Assembly: GCA_900472295.1 (NCBI GenBank)
Contig: UCIA01000004.1
Location: 1 to 64,000, forward strand
Direction: 5' to 3'
Length of the DNA: 64,000 nt
From: Hyphomicrobiales bacterium
Lineage (GTDB): Bacteria > Pseudomonadota > Alphaproteobacteria > Rhizobiales > Rhizobiaceae
Of this stretch, positions 18,499-26,174 are shown one piece after another. The notes below the pieces were generated by a model, which had not been told where the DNA came from, made no database searches, and saw only the letters and a list, made by a program, of their open reading frames with translations. Positions within the stretch are counted from its first letter, which is position 1. Each line of letters begins with the position of its first letter. Position numbers and translations under genes: made by a program.

Positions 18499-19212
18499 CT
18501 ATTTTTCGGCGTTCATCACATAGAGCGCGCGCGAGCGCTCGAGATGCTTGATCATCGCCTTCTCGGCGCCGTCGGCATCCTTTTTCTCGATGCGGCCGAT
18601 GATCTCTTCATGCTCGGTCAGCGTGAACTTTTCCTTGCCGGTCCAGATCAGCATCTCGGTGTGATATTCCTTCAGCCAGCCGAGCATCGCCTCGCTGACC
18701 GCGACATAGATCGGGTTGCCTGAAATCGCCGCGATCTGTGTGTGAAACTTCATGTCGGCGGAGATGAAGGCTTCGGAATCGCCGCGAAAGCCGCGCTGTT
18801 CGCCAACGGTGGCCCGCAGGCGCTCAACGTCCGCGGCGGTGGCGTTTTCGGCGGCTTCCCTGACCATGCCGCGCTCGAAGAAGATGCGCGCGGTTTTCAG
18901 GTGCTCCAGCGTGTCCTTCGACGACGACAGGATGATCTTGGCGGCGCCATCGACCTGCTTGATGATCGACTTGGCGGTCAGTTGCAGCACCTTGGCGCGC
19001 TCGCCATGCGAGATGGCGACGAGGCCCATATTGCTCAGCGCCTGCATGGCCTCGCGGATCGCGGGACGGCCGACCTCGAAGCGCTCCATCAGCTCGCGCT
19101 CCGACGGCATATCGTCGCCCGGCGTCAATTCTCCGCTGGTGATCAGGCGCTTCAGCCGCAAAAACACTTCGTCGGAAAGTTTGCGCCGGACGATCGGCTC
19201 CGAACGGTTCAT
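18499..19212 (-). CDS. GntR/FCD-family regulator of the apiose genes
   Basis: A 237-residue regulator with an N-terminal winged helix (LSDEVFLRLKRLITSGELTPGDDMPSERELMERFEVGRPAIREAMQALSNMGLV) and an FCD domain (about 90-225). AAGGGAG lies about 12 bases before the ATG. It is embedded in the apiose cluster, convergent with apnL and divergent from the RuBisCO-like gene, so it is the natural regulator of the pathway. Motif copies at about 10138, 11118 and 19334 are candidate operators. Confidence 0.88.
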   Translation of the reverse strand: MNRSEPIVRRKLSDEVFLRLKRLITSGELTPGDDMPSERELMERFEVGRPAIREAMQALSNMGLVAISHGERAKVLQLTAKSIIKQVDGAAKIILSSSKDTLEHLKTARIFFERGMVREAAENATAADVERLRATVGEQRGFRGDSEAFISADMKFHTQIAAISGNPIYVAVSEAMLGWLKEYHTEMLIWTGKEKFTLTEHEEIIGRIEKKDADGAEKAMIKHLERSRALYVMNAEK

Positions 19213-19330
19213 CGTCGCGAATCACTCCCTTGACCTGTGTCTATCTAGCACTGCCGCCGCAATTTTCGGAACGCCTGTCTGACCACTCGACCGTACCCGC
19301 CAGGCAGGATATCGCTTGCAAAGCTTATGT

Positions 19331-19345
19331 ACTCATTATACCAGA
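19331..19345. promoter_or_regulatory. Shared motif copy 3 (ACTCATTATACCAGA)
   Basis: This copy lies between the divergent GntR gene and the RuBisCO-like gene, about 56 bases before ATG 19400. Its complement reads TGGTATAAT, which also looks like an extended -10 for the leftward GntR gene, so operator and promoter could overlap here. Confidence 0.5.
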
Positions 19346-19399
19346 TTTCGACGATCAAGGAACTCTTTTCGAACCTCCTTCGGCCTCAGACAACGAACC

Positions 19400-20650
19400 A
19401 TGATCACGCTCACCTACCGCATCGAAACATCAGGCAGCATCGAGGCGCTGGCGGCCAAGATCGCCAGCGACCAGTCGACCGGAACCTTCGTTGCGCTGCC
19501 AGGCGAAACCGAGGAGCTGAAGGCCCGGGTGGCGGCGCGGGTGCTGGCGATCCGGCATCTGCCGGACGCTGACAGGCCATCGCTTCCCGAAGCCGGTGAC
19601 GGGCCGTTCAAGCGTGCGGATGTCGACATCGCCTTTCCGTTCGATGCCATCGGCACCGACCTGTCGGCACTGATGACGATTGCTATCGGCGGCGCCTATT
19701 CGATCAAGGGTCTGTCCGGCATTCGCGTCGTCGATATGGAACTGCCGGAGCAGTTCCGCGGCGCGCATCCAGGTCCGCAATTCGGCGTCGCCGGCAGCCG
19801 TCGGCTGACCGGCGTCACGGATCGGCCGATCATCGGCACCATCGTCAAGCCGGCGCTGGGGCTCAGGCCGCACGAGACGGCCGCAATGGTGGGTGAGTTG
19901 ATCGCCGCCGGCGTCGATTTCATCAAGGACGACGAGAAGCTGATGAGCCCGGCCTATTCGCCCTTGGCGGAGCGGGTGAAGGCAATCATGCCGCTGATCC
20001 TCGACCACGAGCAGAAGACCGGCAAGAAGGTGATGTATGCGTTCGGCATTTCACATGCCGACCCTGACGAGATGATGCGCAACCACGATCTGGTGGCCAA
20101 GGCCGGTGGCAATTGCGCTGTCATCAACATCAATTCCATCGGCTTTGGTGGCATGGCTTTCCTCAGGAAGCGCTCCAGCCTGGTGCTGCATGCCCACCGC
20201 AATGGCTGGGACATCCTCACCCGTCATCCCGGCCTCGGCATGGACTTCAAGGTCTGGCAAAAATTCTGGCGGCTGCTCGGCGTCGACCAGTTCCAAATCA
20301 ACGGCATCCAATCGAAATACTGGGAACCGGACGCGTCCTTCGTCGAATCCTTCAAGGCGGTGACGACGCCGCTCTTTGCGCCTGAGGATTGCGCGCTGCC
20401 GGTTGCCGGCTCTGGCCAATGGGGCGGGCAGGCGCCGGAGACCTATACACGCACCGGCCGCACGGTCGATCTGCTCTATCTTTGCGGCGGCGGCATCGTC
20501 AGCCACCCGGACGGGCCAGGCGCCGGCGTGCGCGCCGTACAGCAGGCCTGGCAGGCGGCGGTCGACGGCATCCCGCTGGCGGACTTCGCCAGGAGTCATG
20601 CGGAACTGGCGCGGTCGATCGAAAAATTCGGCGACGGCAAAGCGGCCTGA
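19400..20650 (+). CDS. oiaX: RuBisCO-like protein, 3-oxo-isoapionate-4-phosphate transcarboxylase/hydrolase
   Basis: A 416-residue form IV RuBisCO-like protein. Lys150 in KPALGL matches the catalytic Lys of true RuBisCO, and K176-D177-D178-E179 matches the carbamylated Lys and metal ligands. GSGQWGGQAPE and GGGIVSHPDGPGAG correspond to phosphate-binding loops. In the known pathway OiaX splits 3-oxo-isoapionate 4-phosphate into 3-phosphoglycerate and glycolate. The next gene is the required kinase. ATG 19400 is chosen over an in-frame start at 19316, whose extra residues look non-coding. The upstream RBS is weak. Confidence 0.85.
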   Translation: MITLTYRIETSGSIEALAAKIASDQSTGTFVALPGETEELKARVAARVLAIRHLPDADRPSLPEAGDGPFKRADVDIAFPFDAIGTDLSALMTIAIGGAYSIKGLSGIRVVDMELPEQFRGAHPGPQFGVAGSRRLTGVTDRPIIGTIVKPALGLRPHETAAMVGELIAAGVDFIKDDEKLMSPAYSPLAERVKAIMPLILDHEQKTGKKVMYAFGISHADPDEMMRNHDLVAKAGGNCAVININSIGFGGMAFLRKRSSLVLHAHRNGWDILTRHPGLGMDFKVWQKFWRLLGVDQFQINGIQSKYWEPDASFVESFKAVTTPLFAPEDCALPVAGSGQWGGQAPETYTRTGRTVDLLYLCGGGIVSHPDGPGAGVRAVQQAWQAAVDGIPLADFARSHAELARSIEKFGDGKAA

Positions 20651-20653
20651 GCG

Positions 20654-21988
20654 ATGCAAGACCTGCTGCTCAGCTATTATGGCGACGACCTCACCGGCTC
20701 GACCGATGTGATGGAGGCGCTCGAGCTCGGCGGCGTGCCGACCGTGCTGTTCATGCGCCAGCCGGACGCGGCTCAGCTGGCGCAGTTCTCGTACTGCCGC
20801 GCCATTGGCCTCGCCGGAACCAGCCGCAGCGAGACTCCGCAATGGATGGACACGCATCTCAAGGACGCCTTCACCTGGCTGAAGACGTTGAACGCCGCGA
20901 TCTGCCACTACAAGGTCTGCTCGACCTTCGATTCCAGCCCGACGATCGGCAGCATCGGCAGGGCGATCGAGATTGGCCGTTCGGTCTTCGCGCAGGGCAG
21001 CGTGCCACTGCTGGTCGGCGCGCCGCAGCTCAAGCGATACACCGCCTTCGGCCATCTGTTCGCCGCCTACCGCGAGAAGTTTTTCCGCATCGACCGCCAT
21101 CCGGTGATGAGCCGCCACCCGACCACGCCGATGGATGAATCCGACCTGCTGATCCATCTGTCGCGGCAGACGGAACTGACGTCGGGGCTGGTCGATCTCG
21201 CGACGCTGCAGTCCACTGCCCGGTCGGAGGCCTTTGATCGCTTTCTCGCCGAGGGCACCGCTATCGTGCTTGTCGATGTCGACAGCCGGGAGACACAGGC
21301 ACTCGCCGGCGAGGAGATCTGGCGCGTTCGCAAGCCGGGCGGTTCCTTCGTCGTCGGCTCGTCCGGGATCGAGTATGCGCTGCTGGCCGAATGGGTGTCG
21401 AATGGGACAGTCAGAGCTGAACCAGAATTTTCGCCGCCAGGTGGCGCCGACCGCATTGCGGTGGTCTCGGGCAGCTGCTCGCCGACGACCGAGCGGCAGA
21501 TACGCCATGCGCTGGCCGATGGATTCGACGGCATCGACGTCGATCCCGTCGAACTGGTCTCGGAGAATTCCGAACAGGCGATCGCCCGAGCCGCGGCGGC
21601 CGGCCGCGCCAGCCTGGAAGCCGGGCGCAGCGTCATCCTCTACACCGCGCTCGGACCCACGGCCGATCGCGGCGTCGAGATCGACCGCCAGGAAGGCGCT
21701 CGCCACAAGCTCGGCCGCAGCCTCGGCACGCTGCTGCGGCAACTGACCGAGGAGCAGGAATTGCGGCGCGTGATCATCGCAGGCGGCGACACGTCAAGCC
21801 ATGCGCTGGGCCAGATGGGCGTCGATGCGCTGACGGTCAGGATGCCGCTGCCGGCATCGCCCGGCTCCCCGCTATGCGTCGCCCATTCGCGCGTCAAGGC
21901 TATCGACGGGCTGGAAGTGGCGCTGAAGGGTGGGCAGGTCGGAACCGACCGCTATTTCTCAGCCATCCGCGACGGCGTTGGCGGTTAG
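20654..21988 (+). CDS. oiaK: 3-oxo-isoapionate kinase (DUF1537 / four-carbon acid sugar kinase)
   Basis: A 444-residue kinase of the DUF1537 family. The N-terminal motif YYGDDLTGSTDVMEALELGG is a variant of ADDLTGA, and the C-terminal nucleotide-binding part includes RVIIAGGDTSSHALGQMG. It would phosphorylate 3-oxo-isoapionate at O4 to make the substrate of the RuBisCO-like protein, whose stop is three bases upstream. Other DUF1537 kinases act on four-carbon acid sugars; the neighbours favour OiaK. Confidence 0.83.
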   Translation: MQDLLLSYYGDDLTGSTDVMEALELGGVPTVLFMRQPDAAQLAQFSYCRAIGLAGTSRSETPQWMDTHLKDAFTWLKTLNAAICHYKVCSTFDSSPTIGSIGRAIEIGRSVFAQGSVPLLVGAPQLKRYTAFGHLFAAYREKFFRIDRHPVMSRHPTTPMDESDLLIHLSRQTELTSGLVDLATLQSTARSEAFDRFLAEGTAIVLVDVDSRETQALAGEEIWRVRKPGGSFVVGSSGIEYALLAEWVSNGTVRAEPEFSPPGGADRIAVVSGSCSPTTERQIRHALADGFDGIDVDPVELVSENSEQAIARAAAAGRASLEAGRSVILYTALGPTADRGVEIDRQEGARHKLGRSLGTLLRQLTEEQELRRVIIAGGDTSSHALGQMGVDALTVRMPLPASPGSPLCVAHSRVKAIDGLEVALKGGQVGTDRYFSAIRDGVGG

Positions 21989-22066
21989 CTGCGCCCCGCC
22001 CCGTAACACGTCAAGGCGAAAGAAGCAGCCAAGGCTTGCGGGCGGGCGGCGCAAAACTTGCCGCAT

Positions 22067-22076
22067 GAAACGTTTC
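22067..22076. promoter_or_regulatory. GAAACGTTTC palindrome before dhaK
   Basis: This perfect 10-bp palindrome with a central CG lies in the 154-base gap between oiaK and dhaK. It resembles a LacI-family operator, although no LacI-family gene is in the window. It hints that the kinase genes have their own promoter. Confidence 0.35.
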
Positions 22077-22142
22077 CTGCCGGGTGGAAATCACGATAAC
22101 ACTCGGTAGTATTTGCGCGATACCGAGATCGGGAGGATGCCG

Positions 22143-23150
22143 GTGCAGACCAAGAAGATCATCAACGACGGCAACCGCGCCGTCGACGAGATGCTGGAAG
22201 GCATTCTCGCCGCGCATCCCCGCCATCTCAAAAGCGTGGACGGCAGCCCACGCTCCATCATCGCCCGCGACGGACCGCGCCAGGGCAAGGTCGGCCTCGT
22301 CATCGGCGGCGGCTCGGGCCATGAACCGAGTTTTCTCGGCTTCGTCGGCAAGGGGCTGGCCGACGCCGCGGCCATCGGCAATGTCTTCGCCTCGCCGCCG
22401 CCCGACCCGATCCTCGAATGCGCAAAGGCGGCAGATGGCGGCGCCGGCGTGCTTTTCATGTACGGCAACTACGCCGGCGACGTCATGAATTTCGACATGG
22501 CGGCCGAGATGGCAGCGATGGACGACATCGAAGTGCGCACGGTCCTCAGCACCGACGACGTCGCTTCGGCGCTGCGCGGCGAAAGGCAAAAGCGTCGCGG
22601 CGTCGCCGGCAATTTCTTCATCTTCAAGGCCGCAGGCGCCGCTTGCGACCGCATGCTGTCTTTCGACGAATGCGAGCGCATTGCAAAAAAGGCCAACGAC
22701 CACACCTTCACCATGGGCGTGGCGTTGGCGCCCTGTTCGTTGCCGCAAACTCGCCGGCCGAATTTCGAGATCGGCGATGACGAGATGGAGATCGGCATGG
22801 GTATCCATGGCGAACCCGGCATCGCACGCGGAAAACTGAGAACGGCCGACGAGATCACCGACGAGATGCTGGACAGGATCCTCGCCGAGATGGCGCCGGC
22901 GCGCGGCGACAAGGTCGCCGTGCTCGTCAACTCGCTCGGCTCGACGCCGCTGATGGAACTCTACATCATGAACCGGCGGGTGAAGCAGAGGCTCGACGAT
23001 ATCGGTGTGTCGATCCACGCGACCTGGGTCGGCAATTACTGCACCTCGCTCGAGATGGCCGGAGCCTCGATCACGCTGCACCAGCTTGACGACGAGTTGC
23101 AGACGATGCTGGACCACCCTTGCGACTGCGCCATGTTTCGCGCCGGGTAA
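22143..23150 (+). CDS. Dihydroxyacetone kinase-type subunit DhaK (possible L-erythrulose kinase subunit)
   Basis: A 335-residue DhaK-fold protein. It has GGGSGHEP (55-62), the catalytic-base region GNYAGDVMNFD, and MGIHGEPG with His222 as the substrate-binding histidine. GGGAGG at 22131-22136 abuts ATG 22137 but is 6 bases from GTG 22143, so GTG giving MQTKKIINDG is preferred; the coordinate is uncertain by a few codons. The DhaL subunit follows, and no DhaM phosphotransferase is in the window. Between the apiose and erythritol genes, phosphorylation of L-erythrulose or another C4 ketose is a better guess than dihydroxyacetone. Confidence 0.82.
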   Translation: MQTKKIINDGNRAVDEMLEGILAAHPRHLKSVDGSPRSIIARDGPRQGKVGLVIGGGSGHEPSFLGFVGKGLADAAAIGNVFASPPPDPILECAKAADGGAGVLFMYGNYAGDVMNFDMAAEMAAMDDIEVRTVLSTDDVASALRGERQKRRGVAGNFFIFKAAGAACDRMLSFDECERIAKKANDHTFTMGVALAPCSLPQTRRPNFEIGDDEMEIGMGIHGEPGIARGKLRTADEITDEMLDRILAEMAPARGDKVAVLVNSLGSTPLMELYIMNRRVKQRLDDIGVSIHATWVGNYCTSLEMAGASITLHQLDDELQTMLDHPCDCAMFRAG

Positions 23151-23176
23151 ACTTGGTCAACGGCAAGGAACAAGAG

Positions 23177-23818
23177 ATGACGACAATCGACAGCAACCGC
23201 CTCGCAGGCATGTTCGCGGCCATCGCCGACGCCATGTCAGCCGACAGGGACCGGCTGTGCGCGCTTGACGGCGTGATCGGCGATGCCGACCACGGCATCG
23301 CCATGGAGTTGGGATTTACCGCGGCACGCGATGCGGTCGCGGCACTGGACGGCGGGACCACCGATCCGACCACCTTGCTGAACACGGCGGCGAAGTCGTT
23401 CCTCAACGCCGTTGGCGCCTCCTCCGGCCCTCTCTACGCGACCGCGTTCATGCGCGGCGCGGCAGCGGTCAAGGGCAAGGTGGCACTCGATGACGCGGAC
23501 ACGGTCGCCGTGTTCCAGGCGATGGCCAAGGGCATCCAGGATCGCGGCAAGGCCGAGCCTGGCGAAAAGACGATGATAGATGCCTGGGTGCCGGCCGCGA
23601 CGGCGGCTGGCGAGGCGCTGGCCGCCGGCAAGGGTCTGGCCGGCAGTCTCGCGGCCGCAGCCGAAGCGGCAAGGGCCGGTGCCGAGGCGACCAAGACGAT
23701 GATCGCCACCAAGGGCCGGGCCTCCCGCCTCGGTGAACGCTCGCTTGGCCATATGGATCCAGGCGCGGCGTCTGCCGTAACCGTGATCGAGGCGATGCGG
23801 GTCGCCTTGACCGGCTAG
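23177..23818 (+). CDS. Dihydroxyacetone kinase-type subunit DhaL
   Basis: A 213-residue nucleotide-binding partner of DhaK. The metal-binding motif DGVIGDADHG carries Asp31, Asp36 and Asp38, and the C-terminal KGRASRLGERSLGHMDPGAASA is diagnostic. The ATG at 23177 has AAGGAACAAGAG upstream; a longer frame from 23120 overlaps the end of dhaK and is rejected. Whether it binds ADP (PTS type) or ATP cannot be settled by eye. It is the last gene of the rightward block. Confidence 0.87.
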   Translation: MTTIDSNRLAGMFAAIADAMSADRDRLCALDGVIGDADHGIAMELGFTAARDAVAALDGGTTDPTTLLNTAAKSFLNAVGASSGPLYATAFMRGAAAVKGKVALDDADTVAVFQAMAKGIQDRGKAEPGEKTMIDAWVPAATAAGEALAAGKGLAGSLAAAAEAARAGAEATKTMIATKGRASRLGERSLGHMDPGAASAVTVIEAMRVALTG

Positions 23819-23880
23819 GCTATGATCCGGAACCGAAGGCCTGAGCAGGAAGCCGGCCTTCGGAAAAGATCATGCTCAAA
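23819..23880. repeat. Dispersed rhizobial palindrome at the convergent junction
   Basis: CCGAAGGCC (23833-23841) pairs with GGCCTTCGG (23855-23863), flanked by TATGATCCGG on the left and AAAAGATCATGCTCAAA on the right. The right flank matches a palindromic repeat I recognise from many Mesorhizobium and Sinorhizobium intergenic regions. It lies directly after dhaL and before the end of the leftward ery operon, and probably acts as a bidirectional terminator. Confidence 0.65.
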
Positions 23881-23885
23881 CAACA

Positions 23886-23912
23886 GGATAGAGACATACC
23901 TTGACTCTATCC
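23886..23912. terminator. Second hairpin between the convergent operons
   Basis: GGATAGAG (23886-23893) and CTCTATCC (23905-23912) form a perfect 8-bp stem with an 11-base loop. It ends 13 bases from the stop of the leftward rpiB-like gene. With the neighbouring palindrome it insulates the two operons. Confidence 0.5.
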
Positions 23913-23925
23913 GGCAGGCCAATCC

Positions 23926-24363
23926 TCAGCGCTTCGCGTCGAGCTTGTCGACGGCCTGCACGTTGGCGGCAGAAGGACCGTTCGGATCGAACTCCGAGGC
24001 CAGCCACGCATCGGCGATCGATTTCGCCAGCTCGGGACCGATGACGCGAGCGCCCATGGTGATGATCTGGGCGTTGTTCGACTTCGCAGCGCGCTCCGCC
24101 GAATAGGTGTCGTGGGTGAGCGCGGCGCGAATGCCCGGCACCTTGTTGGCCGAGATGCTGACGCCGATGCCGGTGCCGCAAAACAGGATGGCGCGGTCGT
24201 AATTGCCGTCGAGAATTTCGTGGCCGACCGCTGCGGCAATATTGGCGTAAAATCCGGCCTGGCTCAGGTCGACGACCTGCAGCTCGGGCTTGGTGGCGAG
24301 ATGCTTGGCTATGACATCGAGCAACGGCTTGCCGGCACTGTCTGCTCCAAGTGCGATCTTCAT
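23926..24363 (-). CDS. eryI: D-erythrulose-4-phosphate isomerase (RpiB family)
   Basis: A 145-residue RpiB/LacAB-type isomerase with [21 protein letters not shown] holding the catalytic Cys. The motif GADSAG replaces the GCDHAG of ordinary RpiB (His to Ser), which fits the tetrulose-specific branch. In Brucella-type erythritol catabolism EryI makes D-erythrose 4-phosphate. AAAGGAG lies 7 bases before ATG 24363; the longer frame from 24645 overlaps the upstream gene. Last gene of the ery operon. Confidence 0.85.
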   Translation of the reverse strand: MKIALGADSAGKPLLDVIAKHLATKPELQVVDLSQAGFYANIAAAVGHEILDGNYDRAILFCGTGIGVSISANKVPGIRAALTHDTYSAERAAKSNNAQIITMGARVIGPELAKSIADAWLASEFDPNGPSAANVQAVDKLDAKR

Positions 24364-24389
24364 GGCGATGAACTCCTTTTGCCTCGTGG

Positions 24390-25157
24390 TCAGCGCGCGA
24401 TGGCGGCCGACGCCTTTTTCAGAATGTCGATATAGCCTTCCGCTTGCCATGCCGAGCGGCCGATGAACAGGCCGTCTATATGCGGCTGGCCGATCAGTTC
24501 GGCCGCGTTGCCGGGATTGACGCTGCCGCCGTAGAGCACAAGCGGGGCAGCCGGCAACCGGCTGGCGGCGACCTGTTTGATCAGTGCCTGCTGCTTGTCG
24601 GCATAGTCGGCGCTGGCCGGAATGCCCTTCTCGCCGATCGCCCACACCGGCTCGTAGGCAAACAGGATTTCCGCCGACAGTTCATTGTCCGCGAGGCCTT
24701 GCAGCGCGCCGAGCACCTGCGCGCTCAGGATTTCATCGGCGCGGCCGCCCTCGCGCTCGGCCAGCGTCTCGCCGACGCAGACCAACGGCACAAAGCCGTG
24801 CCTGACTGCCGCCGCCGTTTTCAGTCCTACGGTCTTGTCAGTCTCACCAAAATGCTCGCGGCGTTCGCTGTGGCCGAGTTCGATCAGGTCGAGCCCGCAA
24901 TCCCTGAGCATCACCGGCGATATCTCGCCCGTCCAGGCACCGGCGTCGGCCCAGTGCATGTTCTGCGCGCCGACCTTGACGCGGGTTTTGGCGAGTGCGG
25001 CCTTGACCTCGCGCACTGCAGTGAACGGCGGAATGACAAAAGGCTGTATCGCCGGATCGAAGCCCGGCACGAAGGCCGCCAGCGCTTCGGCGAATTGCAA
25101 CGCCTCCGCCAGCGTCTTGTTCATCTTCCAGCTGGTGCCGACCCAATATGGGGTCAT
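24390..25157 (-). CDS. eryH: Tetrulose-phosphate isomerase (TpiA paralogue)
   Basis: A 255-residue triosephosphate-isomerase fold. Lys11, His96 ([12 protein letters not shown]) and Glu169 ([12 protein letters not shown]) are present, as is [10 protein letters not shown]. The motif is SWKMNK where glycolytic TIM has NWKMNG, so the Asn beside the catalytic Lys is Ser, a change that fits TpiA2/EryH/LerI enzymes acting on L-erythrulose 1-phosphate. It lies 26 bases before eryI in the leftward operon. In the gap before it (25158-25235) is a short dyad, ATCCGAA-A-TTCGGAT at 25173-25187. Confidence 0.85.
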   Translation of the reverse strand: MTPYWVGTSWKMNKTLAEALQFAEALAAFVPGFDPAIQPFVIPPFTAVREVKAALAKTRVKVGAQNMHWADAGAWTGEISPVMLRDCGLDLIELGHSERREHFGETDKTVGLKTAAAVRHGFVPLVCVGETLAEREGGRADEILSAQVLGALQGLADNELSAEILFAYEPVWAIGEKGIPASADYADKQQALIKQVAASRLPAAPLVLYGGSVNPGNAAELIGQPHIDGLFIGRSAWQAEGYIDILKKASAAIAR

Positions 25158-25235
25158 TCTTCTTCTCCTTCGATCCGAAATTCGGATGATGCGTGTTTCC
25201 GGCCAGCGCGCCGACCTTCGGGCCGGCGGTTTGCC

Positions 25236-26174
25236 TCAGGTGCGAGGCTTGAGACTGTCGCGGCCGCTATCGATATACGGCGCCCAGAAATCCACCGACT
25301 CGCGTATCATTGCAATAACCTGATGATCGACGGGTTCCCTCTCCCGGAAGGAAAGCTCAAGGCAGATCTCATTGTCGGTTCCGCCACCAGCCCGCACCGT
25401 GTCGAGCAGCTTCTGCGGAAGGATGCGACCGTCCTTGTTGTAGGCCGCCGTGAACGGCCAGTGCCCGCCCTTGTTCATCGACGACTGCTTGATGTGGATG
25501 ATCGGCGATTGCAGTGGAAAAGCTTTCGCCCAGGCATAGGGATCGGTGTCGTCAGGATTGGGCGAGGTGACGTCGCCGTGGTCGATGTCGACCATCATCT
25601 GCATCGGGATCGGCAGCTTGGCCGCATCGATGGTGCCCAGCAATTCGACGCAGCTTTCGATCGTGTGGCCAAATTCGCGGCCCACCGACATTGGTTCCCA
25701 GAACAGATAGGTCAGGCCTGCCGCCTTGGCGTGCTCGGCCACTTCGCGCCAGCATTCGAGCGCGATGTCGAGAAGGGCAGCGCGCCGCTGCGGATCGTCA
25801 AAATCCTTGTAGGTGAATATGGCGAACTGCGTCCCCATGCCCGAAGCGCCAAGCTCGGCGGAAATGTCGGCAAAGGTCTTGAACCAGTCGACATAGTAAC
25901 GTCGCACATCCGCGTCCGGATGGCCGAAATGGTTGAGCCGGCCATAGGGCCCGGTCATGCCTGAGGTGATGCGCACGCCTGTCCGCGCCAGCGCGCTGTT
26001 GAACCGGCGCAGGAACTTGGCGATCGTTGCCGCCGGCCAGCCCGGATTGACGAATTCATGCGTCAGCTGCACATCGCGAATGCCGATGCCATAGGCGATG
26101 GCGTCGATCAGATCGTCAGGATCGGCGAAGCGATTGACCAGCGGATTGGTGTTGAGGGAAAGCGTGAAGGCCAT
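25236..26174 (-). CDS. eryC: TIM-barrel tetrulose-phosphate epimerase/isomerase
   Basis: A 312-residue xylose-isomerase-like TIM barrel. Candidate metal ligands lie in LTYLFWEPMS, MQMMVDIDHGD and EICLELSF. Its place directly after eryB matches EryC of the rhizobial/Brucella erythritol operon, which acts on the keto-phosphate made by EryB. The ATG at 26174 shares one base with the eryB stop (TGATG); a longer frame from 26204 is less likely. OiaC decarboxylase of apiose pathways has the same fold and is the main alternative. Confidence 0.8.
   Translation of the reverse strand: MAFTLSLNTNPLVNRFADPDDLIDAIAYGIGIRDVQLTHEFVNPGWPAATIAKFLRRFNSALARTGVRITSGMTGPYGRLNHFGHPDADVRRYYVDWFKTFADISAELGASGMGTQFAIFTYKDFDDPQRRAALLDIALECWREVAEHAKAAGLTYLFWEPMSVGREFGHTIESCVELLGTIDAAKLPIPMQMMVDIDHGDVTSPNPDDTDPYAWAKAFPLQSPIIHIKQSSMNKGGHWPFTAAYNKDGRILPQKLLDTVRAGGGTDNEICLELSFREREPVDHQVIAMIRESVDFWAPYIDSGRDSLKPRT

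Noticed and set aside
19331..19345. Shared motif as merely a -10 element
   Set aside because: The complement of this copy reads TGGTATAAT, but the other two copies have no leftward gene to serve, so a shared operator explains all three better.
19400..20650. True carbon-fixing RuBisCO
   Set aside because: The sequence is form IV-like, sits beside a DUF1537 kinase in an apiose cluster, and no phosphoribulokinase or other Calvin-cycle gene is present in the window.
20051..21742. A 563-codon open frame on the minus strand opposite oiaX and oiaK
   Set aside because: It is antisense to two well-supported enzymes with recognisable motifs and shows no family features; long antisense frames are common in high-GC DNA.
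24390..25157. Glycolytic triosephosphate isomerase
   Set aside because: The Asn next to the catalytic Lys is Ser and the gene lies in a tetritol operon, which fits the TpiA2/EryH paralogue.
25236..26174. OiaC (3-oxo-isoapionate decarboxylase) instead of EryC
   Set aside because: Same TIM-barrel fold, but the gene overlaps eryB and lies inside the ery operon, so EryC is the simpler call; not fully excluded.
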